A DNA stretch of 64,000 nucleotides from Paenibacillus silvisoli (GTDB lineage: Bacteria > Bacillota > Bacilli > Paenibacillales > Paenibacillaceae). The position numbers and the translations under genes are program-made. The notes beneath the pieces are model-generated. The model saw nothing but the letters and a program-made list of their open reading frames with translations. It ran no database searches and had not been told where the DNA came from. Where the stretch lies: assembly GCF_030866765.1 (NCBI RefSeq), contig NZ_CP133017.1:5298501-5362500 (forward strand). Reading direction: 5' to 3'. The stretch's first letter is position 1, and each line of letters starts with the position of its first letter. This document shows positions 1 through 9,018 of the stretch, one piece after another.

Positions 1-513
1 CATCGTGACCTGCCAAAGCCCTTTGGTCACCTGAACGGAACCACGATTGATCAGCCGCTGCTCGATGTCGATGTACCGCGCACCTTCCGCAAAGCTCAGT
101 GTCCGTACAAGCTGAAGCCCCGTTTCCCGGCAAACCGGACTCGTAAGCGTGAGTGTAACCGATCCCGATTGCTCGTCCTCGCCGCGAACGATCTCACAAA
201 CATACTCGCCATGGTCCAAATCCACGTAAGGCGTTCCGCCCCAGTCGCTTTGCGGCGCGAGCCACGTTTTCTCGCCGCCGTAGAGCAGAATGGGATTGCT
301 GGCACGCAGCGAGCGCAGCTCTTCCGGCGAAGAGGCCTCATAAGAAGGACGATGGCCTTCCAAGCGTTCGTTCTGCCAAAGCAAATTGATACCGTCTAAT
401 CCGAACCCAATGATGCGCCCCCCAACGGCAGGCAGAACCGTCAATTCATAGAACGCCGACCGGATCGTAAGCGACGGGAAGCCTAAGCTCATGCTTTCAA
501 TAACTTGTATCAT
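1..513 (-). CDS. DUF4380-like (aldose-epimerase-fold-like) protein, C-terminus beyond window edge
   Basis: The frame is open from an ATG at 513 to the left edge, 171 codons without a stop, so the gene is cut by the window. AAAGGTGG lies just upstream of the ATG. Visible segments are VGGRI near residue 30, LLWQNE near 45, LYGGEKTWLAPQSDWGG near 105 and a series of beta-strand-like stretches. They resemble DUF4380 proteins, which have the beta-sandwich fold of aldose 1-epimerases and glycosidase accessory domains; that match is from memory. No signal peptide, so probably cytoplasmic. It follows the GH36 galactosidase gene on the same strand but a hairpin terminator separates them. A role in sugar handling is inferred from context only. 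Confidence 0.6.
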   Translation of the reverse strand, partial: MIQVIESMSLGFPSLTIRSAFYELTVLPAVGGRIIGFGLDGINLLWQNERLEGHRPSYEASSPEELRSLRASNPILLYGGEKTWLAPQSDWGGTPYVDLDHGEYVCEIVRGEDEQSGSVTLTLTSPVCRETGLQLVRTLSFAEGARYIDIEQRLINRGSVQVTKGLWQVTM

Positions 514-545
514 GACAGGTCCACCTTTTAATTTGATTTCCAAGA

Positions 546-582
546 AGAAAAGACGACAGGCCATCCACCGCCCGTCGTCTTC
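546..582 (-). terminator. Rho-independent terminator after the GH36 gene
   Basis: Read on the minus strand, AAGACGACGGGC pairs with GCCTGTCGTCTT around a short loop and is followed by TTCTT. It lies about 20 bp past the stop codon of the GH36 gene. Confidence 0.8.
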
Positions 583-602
583 TATTTCCGCCCGATGGCC
601 GC

Positions 603-2726
603 TTATTCCTCCAAAGCCTCCAGACGAATCATCAAGCTATCGAAATCGCCGCGCATAGGGAGCGGAATGCCCGCGTTCATAAGCGTGCTGCCATGCAAAC
701 GAACCTCGTCTTTATGAATTCCGCTCACCGCATACACGCGATCGCCTGCCAGACCTTGCAACTTCAGATACGGCAACCGACCGGCAAATTGCTGCGAGTG
801 CAGGAACGCGAAAACTACGCTTTCCGTCGCCTCCGGATTGACGTATTGGACAGCCGATGTCGCGGAGTCGCGAAGGGACGCCAATCGATACTGCTTGCCT
901 CGCTGCACAAGAGGTCGAACTACCTTATACTCCCGAATGTGTTGTCCAGCTTCAACAATTTCGCTCTCCGTCCATTCCCGTAAATTGCCGCCGATGCCCA
1001 AAGAGCCCGTCATCGCGCTGCGGAAACGGAATGCCATCGGCACCTTGCGTCCGTTCAGCCCGTTAGGCGAATCCGTTACCCAGCACATCATAATCTGCGG
1101 GGCGTACATGTACGAGAAGCCCTCTTGAATGCTCAGCCTGTCGAACGCATCCGTGTTATCGCTCGGCCAAGCCTGGTCGGCGTAACGCAGCATCCCGAAA
1201 TCGATCCTCGAGCCGCCGCCCGCGCAGGTCTCGAACTCGACATGCGGGAACTTCTCGCGAAGCTCGGACCAAATCTCATACAGACTGCGCACATGGCGAA
1301 TCCAAACCTCTTTCTGCTGCTCCGGCGAGAATCCGTGCATGCCCGGCTCCGTAATCGTCCGATTGAAATCCCACTTAATGAAATTAATCGGATACGAGCT
1401 CAGCAAGTCCGTCATAAACCGGAGAATATACTGCTTCACTTCCGGCTTAGCGATGTTCAAAGCAAGCTGATTGCGCAGCTGCGTGCCTTCGCGATGAGGG
1501 AAATGGTACACCCAATCCGGATGATTCCGGTACAGATCGCTGTCCGGATTCACCGACTCCGGCTCCACCCAGATACCGAAATCCATGCCGAGCTCGTGCA
1601 CCTTCTCGATCAACGCGCCTAACCCGTTCGGGAACTTCTCCGGATTCACGTACCAGTCGCCCAACCCGGCACGGTCGCTATGGCGCTGACCGAACCAGCC
1701 GTCGTCGACAACGAACCGTTCCACGCCCATCTTCGCCGCCCGCTTCGCAAGCTCGATCTGCTCTTCCGCGTTGACGTCGAAGGCGGTCGCTTCCCACGAA
1801 TTGTACAGCACCTTACGAAGCGGACTCTTCGGCAAAATATAGTCGCGCTGGTAGTCATGAACCAAGCGGCTCATCCCTCCGAAGCCGCGCGCGGTATACC
1901 CGCCAACGAATACCGGCGCCGCGAACGTCTCGCCCGGCTGCAGCGTCCACTGGCTGTCGAAATCATGAATCCCGCCCGTCACCCGGACATGATTAAAGTT
2001 CGTCTTCTCCGCGACGATTTTCCAGTTCCCGCTCCAGCCGAGCGCCCCGAACCAGACGTTCCCCGCGGACTCCGTCGCGATTCCGTTATCGATCGCGAAC
2101 CACGGATTCGCATGCGATCCCGTGAAGCCTCTTCTCGATTCGATCGTCTTCTTGCCTTCGGAAAGCACCGTTTCGCGAAGCTGATACTCGCCTGCCCATC
2201 TGCCCGTGACATGGGTCATCCGGTAATGCGGCTGCATCGGAATCGGCCATGCGGCGGATTGGATATTTTCAACGACCACAGGTTCGTCTCCGCAATTGAC
2301 GGCCTCTGCATAACGTTCAATTAAATCGAGCTCAGGAATGACCCGGTAATGAAGCCGGACCAGCAGCGGATAATGATTGTCTTTCCAGGTCAGACTCAAG
2401 CGCTCGACGCCGTCCTGAACCTCGACCTGATGCCCTTCCAAATTCATTTTCAAATCTCTGACGCCATCCGCAAACTGCACCTTCAGCGTAGGCTCCACAT
2501 AGGAAGCCCCGCCCCAGAAGCTGTATTCCTCAACCTCCCGCTCCACCTCGAAATCGAAGGAGCTGTGATGAAAGGCCAGAAGCCGATGGGCGCAATCGCG
2601 CGCCTCAATCGGCTCCCCCCAATACAGGTGCTGCAGAATCCCTCTGGCATTGAATCCGAACACATAGGACGTTTGGTTGGTCGAAAGTTCATAGATTCGC
2701 AGATCGTCGTGTACGGTAATCGGCAT
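603..2726 (-). CDS. GH36 alpha-galactosidase, intracellular
   Basis: Hydrolyses terminal alpha-1,6-galactose from melibiose- or raffinose-type sugars; retaining enzyme of clan GH-D. 707 residues, close to the roughly 730 of the Geobacillus/Lactobacillus type. N-terminal beta-sandwich to about residue 300, then the (beta/alpha)8 barrel with VVDDGWFGQRH near 340. The nucleophile motif FIKWDFNR places Asp at about 453, and AWPSDNTDAFDRL places the acid/base Asp at about 523. The spacing of 70 residues agrees with characterised GH36 enzymes. No signal peptide, so it acts on imported oligosaccharide. Start ATG 2726 has CAGAGGTG upstream. It is 22 bp downstream of the binding-lipoprotein gene, so both are probably co-transcribed; the imported sugar is likely an alpha-galactoside. 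Confidence 0.93.
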   Translation of the reverse strand: MPITVHDDLRIYELSTNQTSYVFGFNARGILQHLYWGEPIEARDCAHRLLAFHHSSFDFEVEREVEEYSFWGGASYVEPTLKVQFADGVRDLKMNLEGHQVEVQDGVERLSLTWKDNHYPLLVRLHYRVIPELDLIERYAEAVNCGDEPVVVENIQSAAWPIPMQPHYRMTHVTGRWAGEYQLRETVLSEGKKTIESRRGFTGSHANPWFAIDNGIATESAGNVWFGALGWSGNWKIVAEKTNFNHVRVTGGIHDFDSQWTLQPGETFAAPVFVGGYTARGFGGMSRLVHDYQRDYILPKSPLRKVLYNSWEATAFDVNAEEQIELAKRAAKMGVERFVVDDGWFGQRHSDRAGLGDWYVNPEKFPNGLGALIEKVHELGMDFGIWVEPESVNPDSDLYRNHPDWVYHFPHREGTQLRNQLALNIAKPEVKQYILRFMTDLLSSYPINFIKWDFNRTITEPGMHGFSPEQQKEVWIRHVRSLYEIWSELREKFPHVEFETCAGGGSRIDFGMLRYADQAWPSDNTDAFDRLSIQEGFSYMYAPQIMMCWVTDSPNGLNGRKVPMAFRFRSAMTGSLGIGGNLREWTESEIVEAGQHIREYKVVRPLVQRGKQYRLASLRDSATSAVQYVNPEATESVVFAFLHSQQFAGRLPYLKLQGLAGDRVYAVSGIHKDEVRLHGSTLMNAGIPLPMRGDFDSLMIRLEALEE

Positions 2727-2748
2727 TCTTTACACCTCTGTATTTAAT

Positions 2749-4413
2749 TTACTTCCACAATTCTTGACGTTTGTTGTAGTTCTCCGTATAGATCTTTTCC
2801 AGCTTGTCGAGACCGGCAGCTTCCATTTCCTTCATCATCGTGTTGTACAGCTCCGTAACCGCCGCTTCATCGGCAGCCATTACGAGACGAGGGAAATATT
2901 TGGATTTCGTTTCCGATACCTTCTGCTGCATGATCGCTTCCGGCGTACCGCCGCTTGGACCGAGGTTATCGTACAGCGCCGTATCGAAAGACGTATCCGC
3001 CAAGTTTTTAATGGCAAGCTTGGAAACTTCGTCGGTTTCGTAACGTCCGATCAAGTCGTAAGGCGTGCCGTCGGAACCCGGACCGTTCTTGATCGCCCAT
3101 GTCCATTTGCGGATACCGCTTTCCGTCGAATACGCGCCCCAATCCTTCTTGAAGCCTTCCAAAACTTCAGGACGCGGCGTATGCTTGCCGTCCTTCATAT
3201 CCCAGTGCACGCCTTCAACGCCCCACATGAGCAGGTACTGGCCTTCTTCGCTTGCCAAGTAATCCAAGAATTGAATGGCGCGAACGGCATCCTTGTTGCT
3301 CTTCGAAATGCCGATGCCATCCCAGCCGAGGGAGTTCTTCGGACCGTAAGTCGTTTTCGACGCATCGACGCCCGGAGCGACGACTTTATACGGGTAGAAT
3401 TGGCTTTCTTCCTTCTTCGACGGGTCCGCTGCCGCTTCTTTCAGAATCGCGTTCGGCTTGCCGACGTTCCAGAACGCATCGGCCGTCGAGAAGAACGCGC
3501 CCGTCGACAATTTCTGTTCGTACTGCTGCGTCTTGTTCGTTGCCCATTCCTTGTCGATCAGGCCATCGTTGTACAGCGAGTTCATGAATTTGAGCATTTC
3601 CAAATATTTCGGGTCTTTCATATCGATCTTGAGCTCGCCGTTCGTTTCGTAATAAGGCATAATGCCGTACATGCCTTTGAACGTATCCATGATCGCGCCC
3701 ATATTGTCGCCGTTGAACGTCATAGCCGTCGTCGGCTTGCCATTGACTTCCGGGTATTTATCTTTGAACGCTTTCAGCAAGCCGACGAATTCATCCGCCG
3801 TGAACGGTTCGCCGTTCGTCGCTTTGTCGCCCGCGCCCAGCTCCTTCATAATATCCATGCGCATCAGGAAGCCGAACACCGGATATTGCTCCAGACCGTA
3901 CCAGTTGGCCAAATAGTAGTTTTTGCCGTCCGCGGAACGCGTCTTATTGAGCGTATCGCCGTACATTTCCTTAATGTGCGGCCCGTATTTATCGATCAAA
4001 TCGTTCAGAGGCATCAGCGCGCCTGCCGCGATATATTTGTCGAGCAAGTCGCCGCGGCCGATCGCCAGCATATCCGGCAGGTCATTGCTTGCCAGCATGA
4101 GGTTCAGCTTCTCCGAAGGGTTGCCCGTCGGCTGTTGAATTTCGATCGTAACCCCTGTTTGCTCCGTAATTTTATTGGCGACCGGATTGTCGAACGCATC
4201 GCCCGTATTTTTATCGAAGAACGTGAAGGTGATCGGAGAATTATCCAATGGCGCCGGTTCATTCGTTCCTTCATTCGCGGCGTTTGAATTCGTTGTATTG
4301 GAAGACGTATTTCCGTTCGTAGACGGCGCGTTGTTGTTGCTTCCGCAGCCTACAAGCAAAGACAGCACTAAACCCATTGAAGCGAGTAATTTCACTTGCC
4401 CGTTTTTCTTCAT
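2749..4413 (-). CDS. ABC importer solute-binding lipoprotein (LplA/YtcQ type)
   Basis: 554-residue sugar-binding lipoprotein. It has a basic N-terminus, hydrophobic segment and lipobox LVGC (Cys about 23), followed by a Ser/Asn/Thr linker and a large family 1-type binding domain. Start ATG 4413 is preceded by AGAGGGGG. Together with the divergent permeases at 8036-9912 it should form one importer; no ATPase is encoded here. It lies downstream of the YesM-like kinase and directly upstream of the GH36 gene, which points to alpha-galactoside uptake. A promoter-like element at 4526-4567, also found before the permeases, could drive it separately from the regulator genes. Substrate not provable from sequence. 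Confidence 0.88.
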   Translation of the reverse strand: MKKNGQVKLLASMGLVLSLLVGCGSNNNAPSTNGNTSSNTTNSNAANEGTNEPAPLDNSPITFTFFDKNTGDAFDNPVANKITEQTGVTIEIQQPTGNPSEKLNLMLASNDLPDMLAIGRGDLLDKYIAAGALMPLNDLIDKYGPHIKEMYGDTLNKTRSADGKNYYLANWYGLEQYPVFGFLMRMDIMKELGAGDKATNGEPFTADEFVGLLKAFKDKYPEVNGKPTTAMTFNGDNMGAIMDTFKGMYGIMPYYETNGELKIDMKDPKYLEMLKFMNSLYNDGLIDKEWATNKTQQYEQKLSTGAFFSTADAFWNVGKPNAILKEAAADPSKKEESQFYPYKVVAPGVDASKTTYGPKNSLGWDGIGISKSNKDAVRAIQFLDYLASEEGQYLLMWGVEGVHWDMKDGKHTPRPEVLEGFKKDWGAYSTESGIRKWTWAIKNGPGSDGTPYDLIGRYETDEVSKLAIKNLADTSFDTALYDNLGPSGGTPEAIMQQKVSETKSKYFPRLVMAADEAAVTELYNTMMKEMEAAGLDKLEKIYTENYNKRQELWK

Positions 4414-4525
4414 TGCAGATTTTTCCCCCTCTAGCTATTTTGGCAGCGATTTCATACAACCGGGGTCCCTTGCGGCGTAAGAAGCGCTCTGCTTAGCTTT
4501 TATTGTAGACATCGCCCCTGCCGCG

Positions 4526-4567
4526 TTCTATACAACTTTGTTATGAAATGTAACGGAAAACATCTTT
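4526..4567 (-). promoter_or_regulatory. Promoter/operator element, copy 1 of 2 (see 7938-7979)
   Basis: Read on the minus strand, this 42-bp stretch matches the plus-strand stretch 7938-7979 at 32 of 42 positions in an ungapped hand alignment. It begins AAAGATGTTTT, contains TTTCAT, and ends with a -10-like TATAGA. It sits upstream of the binding-protein gene. Likely the binding region of the locus YesN-type regulator plus promoter (inference). Confidence 0.6.
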
Positions 4568-6345
4568 CATAGATAATTAATCGTTCTCGGAATGCGGATT
4601 TGGACGGTCGTTCCAATGCCGACTTTGCTGAACACTTCCACGCCGTACGCGTCCCCATACACCAATTTGATCCGCTGATTGACGTTATATATACCGTATC
4701 CCGTCGGCTGGCCGCACTGTTCCGTCATGCTCTCCAAAATATGGCGGGGAATCCCCATGCCGTCGTCAATGACGCTGAACACGATGTCGTCGCCGTCCGC
4801 GCAAAGCTTAATGACGATGTTAATGCCGCTTTCGTCGTCCCAAATGGCATGATTGATGCAGTTCTCGATGAAAGGCTGCACGATCAATTTCAAGGTGGTG
4901 AAGTTCAGAAGCGACTCGTCCAGCTTGTAATGAACGTTGAACAGACCGTCGAATCTTGTTTTCTGAATGGACAGGTAGTGCTGGGTCAGTTTAATTTCCT
5001 GGGCAATCGAAATGCTTTTCTTCCCTTTGTTCAACGAAATCCGGTAAAATCGCGCCAGCTCGTCCGCCATATCATGGACCTGCATATTGTTGTTCTTGAT
5101 CGCCAAAGCCGAAATCGAGGCCAGCGTATTATAGAGAAAATGCGGCGAAATTTGCGCCTGCAGACTGTTCATCTCCGCATCCTTCTTCGCCACTTCCTTC
5201 TTGTAGACGTCATTGATCAAATCCTGAATGGTCGCGGCCATCTTATAGAGCGCGAAAGACAGCTGACCAACCTCATCGTTGCCCATCGGCTTGTTCGATA
5301 AGTCGAACGACCCGCGCTCCACTTTGCGGATTTGCTGAAGCAGCCACTCGAACCGCTTCGTCATGAACTGGCTGGTAGCGTAGATCATGATCATGGCCGC
5401 GGCAATGCAGCCCAGCGATATGAGCAGCATTTTTCGAGTCGCCTTCTGCGCTTGTCCGAGCAGCTCGTCGTACGGCAGCATGACGACGGTTCGCCATCCG
5501 TTCTTGAGCGGCTTCTGAATGACAAGCATCTTCTCTTGTCCGATCTCGCTATATAAGTAACTGCCGGTAGTCGTTGTAGAAGCGTCCTTCAGCGCTCTGA
5601 TCTCGGCAAGGTTGCTGGCATTGACGTTCTTCATGCCGGACGTAATGATGCCCCCGTCCTCATCGGCGACGATAATCGTTTTGTTCTTCGCTTCTTTCTC
5701 GATCAGCGAATAAATGTCGCGTTCCGTCACTTCCATCGTCAAAATCCCGTAAGGATAATTCAAGCTCAAGTAATTGAGCGAGCGCGCGAGCGTAATGCCT
5801 CTGCTCGCTGCGTCCGTGTCCTCTAGATAGAAATCCGTAATGTTCCCTTCCGCCTCGAACGTTTGCGTGACCAGCCGCTCCGGCAGCTCATCCATATGCT
5901 TGATAAAATAACCGTCCGACGGCAGCGAGCGATTGTCCGTATAGAGCGTAATGAATTTCAGGTTCGGATTCATCGCCAGCATTTTATAAAACGTCTTGTT
6001 GACGTAATCATAGGCATCCAAATAAGCGACATAGTTCTTGTCATAGTTGTTGATCAAATAATTGCGCAGCTCCGTATCCAAATAAATCAACGTGGAGATT
6101 TGCTTGTACATCTCCAGCTTGTTCTCGATATTGTTATTGATTTGATCGATCGTGCTCCCTACGTTCGCAACCGCCTGATCGACGATCTGCTTCTTCGTCG
6201 TTTGGTTGGAATAGAGGACCAGGAACGAGATCGGGAGAATCGTAACGATCAAATAAACGAGAAACAGCTTGCTTCTCAGCCGCCGGTTGACCATGTTGCC
6301 ATGCAGCTTGCGCAGGGAGTTATAGAAACTTTTTGCGATATTCAT
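4567..6345 (-). CDS. YesM-like sensor histidine kinase
   Basis: 592-residue membrane kinase. First TM about residues 27-45, an extracellular sensor of about 230 residues, a second TM around 280-300, HAMP, then the His_kinase domain with the phospho-acceptor in AQISPHFLYNTL and a HATPase domain (VQPFIENCINHAI, DDGMGIP, GYGIYNVNQRI). The ATG at 6345 (MNIAKSF) is chosen because AAGGAGT lies 8 bp upstream; a longer frame to 6402 lacks a ribosome site. The start overlaps the end of the response-regulator gene by 26 bp, so the pair is translationally coupled. It probably senses sugar or its binding protein and phosphorylates the adjacent regulator (family knowledge). ISPHFLYN replaces the usual INPHFLYN. 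Confidence 0.9.
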   Translation of the reverse strand: MNIAKSFYNSLRKLHGNMVNRRLRSKLFLVYLIVTILPISFLVLYSNQTTKKQIVDQAVANVGSTIDQINNNIENKLEMYKQISTLIYLDTELRNYLINNYDKNYVAYLDAYDYVNKTFYKMLAMNPNLKFITLYTDNRSLPSDGYFIKHMDELPERLVTQTFEAEGNITDFYLEDTDAASRGITLARSLNYLSLNYPYGILTMEVTERDIYSLIEKEAKNKTIIVADEDGGIITSGMKNVNASNLAEIRALKDASTTTTGSYLYSEIGQEKMLVIQKPLKNGWRTVVMLPYDELLGQAQKATRKMLLISLGCIAAAMIMIYATSQFMTKRFEWLLQQIRKVERGSFDLSNKPMGNDEVGQLSFALYKMAATIQDLINDVYKKEVAKKDAEMNSLQAQISPHFLYNTLASISALAIKNNNMQVHDMADELARFYRISLNKGKKSISIAQEIKLTQHYLSIQKTRFDGLFNVHYKLDESLLNFTTLKLIVQPFIENCINHAIWDDESGINIVIKLCADGDDIVFSVIDDGMGIPRHILESMTEQCGQPTGYGIYNVNQRIKLVYGDAYGVEVFSKVGIGTTVQIRIPRTINYL

Positions 6346-7861
6346 TCGGTGTGACTCCTTGCGTTTTGTAGAAGAACGAGCAGAAGTACGACGTATTGTC
6401 ATAGCCGACCTTCTTGGCCACGTCGTGAATCTTCAGCGTTCGGTCGCGCAGCAGCTCGACGGCCCGCGCCAGGCGAACCTTGGTCAAATACTCATGCACC
6501 GTGACGCCCTTCTTCTCTTTAAACAACACCCTTAAATAGTTTGGAGACAGATACACCTTTCCCGCCAAAAACTCAATCGTCAGCGACTCGCCGTAGCTGC
6601 TCTCGATAATTTCCGCCACTTCCTGGACCAGCGCGGCATGCGGGTCCTGTTGTTTGTTCGCTAGATAGTGCCGGGTTGTCTCTATGAGTCTCGCAATATA
6701 ATCTTTGATCTCGTCCATCGTAGCCAGCGCTTCAACCGTCAGAGACCACTCATTTACATCGCCGACCCCCATATTGGCGCGGTCCTCGTATTTCAGCAAT
6801 TCCGCATGAATAGCCTGCAGGATCTGCTTAGATAACTGAACGGTCTGCTCTCTATGAACGCGCAGTCTCTTCAATCGCTCATAGCAACCGTTCATTTCAT
6901 CCACGAATGACTGCCCCTCCGCCTCGGACAGACTCAGCTTCCGCAGCAGCGTCTCGCTCTCAATCTCCGCATCCACGTCGATAACATGCTGCGCTTCCGC
7001 GGCATGAATCACTAATCCATGCCCGAGATAGAACCGCTCCTCCGCCGCCTTCACGGCCTTCATGTACATGCCATGCCCGTCTTGTAGCCGCCGGCCTTCG
7101 CCGCCGATCCCGATCGTGAACATGCCTCCCTCAAACGATTCGTTCAACGCGTCTAATAGGTTTTGCCAAAAGCCGTCATTCGCTCTGTCCGCCACCTGCG
7201 GGAGGATCAAAAGCCAGCCTCGTTCATTGTGCAGCAGCACGGTCTCTTTCGTGAGAGAATGGGCTCCCAGCACCGATTGGATTACCGCGGACACTTGGTT
7301 ATGATCCATGGCAGGCTGGGCGGAGGCGCTAATTAAAGCGATTACATATTGACGCTCGACAACCTCCGGCGATACCTTCGAAAGCTCCTCTACCGCTTGT
7401 TCGCGGATCGCGCTGTCCGGTGCGGTTACCAGCTCTTCCATGTATTTCGAAATCATGACCTGCTTGGAACGGCGGAGCAGCCGTACCTTCTCGATTTCCC
7501 CTTTCACCCGCTCCATCACGGCCGCCAGCTCGCGCCGATCGATCGGTTTCAGCAAATAGCCGACGGCGCCCGCTTCGAGCGCGGACTTCACGAATCGGAA
7601 TTCGTCATGCCCGCTGAGAAAAACGATTTTCATCCAATCGTAATGGGTTTGGATGAGCGAGGCCAGCCCGAGTCCGTCCATAATCGGCATTCTCACATCG
7701 GTCAGCACGATGTCCGGCTGCAGCGCTTGAATTTGCTCCCACGCCTTCTTGCCGTTTTTGGCCGTGCCGACGACCTCGATCCCCATGCTTTTCCAATCTA
7801 TGAAATTTTGCATTAAATCCATCTCTATCGCTTCATCATCCACCAAAAATATGCTCAGCAC
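6320..7861 (-). CDS. YesN-like response regulator, receiver plus AraC-type DNA-binding domain
   Basis: About 513 residues. N-terminal receiver with the acidic pair LVDDEA and phospho-acceptor Asp in DIVLTDVRMPIMDG, conserved Lys in LLKPID, a long central linker, and a C-terminal AraC HTH pair (LAGKVYLSPNYLRVLFKEKKG ... VAKKVGYDNTSYFCSFFYK). I prefer the GTG start at 7861 because GGGGGGA lies 6 bp upstream; another GTG at 7876 is in frame but has no such site. A TATAAT sequence on the minus strand at 7894-7899 may be its -10 box. It should activate the divergent permeases and the binding-protein gene, both of which carry a shared upstream element. Confidence 0.88.
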   Translation of the reverse strand: MLSIFLVDDEAIEMDLMQNFIDWKSMGIEVVGTAKNGKKAWEQIQALQPDIVLTDVRMPIMDGLGLASLIQTHYDWMKIVFLSGHDEFRFVKSALEAGAVGYLLKPIDRRELAAVMERVKGEIEKVRLLRRSKQVMISKYMEELVTAPDSAIREQAVEELSKVSPEVVERQYVIALISASAQPAMDHNQVSAVIQSVLGAHSLTKETVLLHNERGWLLILPQVADRANDGFWQNLLDALNESFEGGMFTIGIGGEGRRLQDGHGMYMKAVKAAEERFYLGHGLVIHAAEAQHVIDVDAEIESETLLRKLSLSEAEGQSFVDEMNGCYERLKRLRVHREQTVQLSKQILQAIHAELLKYEDRANMGVGDVNEWSLTVEALATMDEIKDYIARLIETTRHYLANKQQDPHAALVQEVAEIIESSYGESLTIEFLAGKVYLSPNYLRVLFKEKKGVTVHEYLTKVRLARAVELLRDRTLKIHDVAKKVGYDNTSYFCSFFYKTQGVTPNEYRKKFL

Positions 7862-7937
7862 CCGGCGTCCCCCCACGGTTAAATGATGTTCCCATTATAC
7901 TACCGGCTCTTCGCTCTATGTAGCGCGTTCCGGAATA

Positions 7938-7979
7938 AAAGATGTTTTGCCGCACGTTTCATTACATTGTTATATTGAA
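7938..7979 (+). promoter_or_regulatory. Promoter/operator element, copy 2 of 2 (see 4526-4567)
   Basis: Plus-strand counterpart of 4526-4567: same AAAGATGTTTT start, central TTTCATTACA, and a -10-like TATATT near the end, 57 bp before the permease start codon. It lies in the divergent region between regulator and permease genes. Confidence 0.6.
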
Positions 7980-8035
7980 GGCGCTGAAATCGAGCCCGTA
8001 TAATTTCAATTATTACATTGGAACGAGGTGCTCAG

Positions 8036-9004
8036 ATGGAAACGGCCGTTCAACCTATTCGCCAAAAAAGCGCTACCCCTGCCAGAACAATCAAACGCCG
8101 GCTGATCGAACAACGCTATCTTCTGCTCATGCTGCTGCCAGCGCTCATATGGGCAGCCCTATTCGCTTATTTGCCGATGGTCGGCCTGTATATGGCCTTT
8201 GTCAACTATCAACCGTCCTTGGGCGATTTCTGGAACCAGCTGTTCCACAGCGAATTCGTCGGCATGTACTGGTTCGATTATTTCTTCAACAACGGTGACT
8301 TCTACATCATCATGCGCAATACGCTTGCGTCGACGCTCCTTACGCTGCTTGTTTCCTTTCCGGCGCCGATCATTATCGCGATTGCCCTCAACGAAGTGAA
8401 GAACGCCTTCTTTAAGCGGACGGTCCAAACCGTATCGTATCTCCCTCACTTCATTTCGTGGGTTATCGCCGCGAATATTATCGTGACGGTCCTCTCCTCC
8501 GACGGCATCGTCAACAAATTGCTGCAATGGCTTCATATTACCGATCAAAGCATTCTCTTCCTGCAGGAAGGCAAATACTTCTGGTGGATCGTCGCCATCG
8601 GCAACACGTGGAAGGAAATGGGCTACAGCTCCATCATCTATCTCGCCGCGATTTCCTCGATTAACCTGGAGCTTTACGAGGCGGCAAAGGTAGACGGCGC
8701 TGGCCGCTTCAAGCAAATTATTTACGTGACGCTTCCGCATCTGAAGCCGACGATCGTCATTCTATTGATTCTATCGCTCGGCGGCGTCCTCAACGCGGGC
8801 TTCGATCAGCATTTCTTGCTCGGCAACGGCATGACCCAAGAATATTCCGACGTCTTATCGACGTATTCGTTCCGGTACGGATTGCAGAACTCGATGTTCT
8901 CCTACGCTTCCGCGGTCGGTTTGTTCAACTCCGTCGTCGCGTTCCTCATTATCGTTATCGTAAACTTCTCGTCCAAGAAACTGAATAACCAGTCGCTATT
9001 CTAA
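8036..9004 (+). CDS. ABC sugar permease, LplB type
   Basis: 322-residue inner-membrane subunit with six predicted helices. The EAA loop that docks the ATPase reads YEAAKVDGAGRFKQI at about 215-230. A long basic N-terminus precedes the first helix (LLLMLLPALIWAALFAYLPMVG), as is common in LplB/YteP proteins. ATG 8036 is chosen for CGAGGTG upstream; an in-frame TTG at 8018 has no ribosome site. It is followed after 14 bp by the second permease. Divergent from the regulator gene and preceded by the shared 42-bp element. Partner binding protein is most likely the lipoprotein at 2749-4413. Confidence 0.93.
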   Translation: METAVQPIRQKSATPARTIKRRLIEQRYLLLMLLPALIWAALFAYLPMVGLYMAFVNYQPSLGDFWNQLFHSEFVGMYWFDYFFNNGDFYIIMRNTLASTLLTLLVSFPAPIIIAIALNEVKNAFFKRTVQTVSYLPHFISWVIAANIIVTVLSSDGIVNKLLQWLHITDQSILFLQEGKYFWWIVAIGNTWKEMGYSSIIYLAAISSINLELYEAAKVDGAGRFKQIIYVTLPHLKPTIVILLILSLGGVLNAGFDQHFLLGNGMTQEYSDVLSTYSFRYGLQNSMFSYASAVGLFNSVVAFLIIVIVNFSSKKLNNQSLF

Positions 9005-9018
9005 GCAGGAGGTACGCC

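Noticed and set aside
2764-4287. Long open frame on the plus strand opposite the binding lipoprotein (507 codons)
   Set aside because: Arg/Phe/Ile-rich shadow of the real gene, no ribosome site, no family resemblance; the minus-strand frame has a lipobox and binding-protein features.
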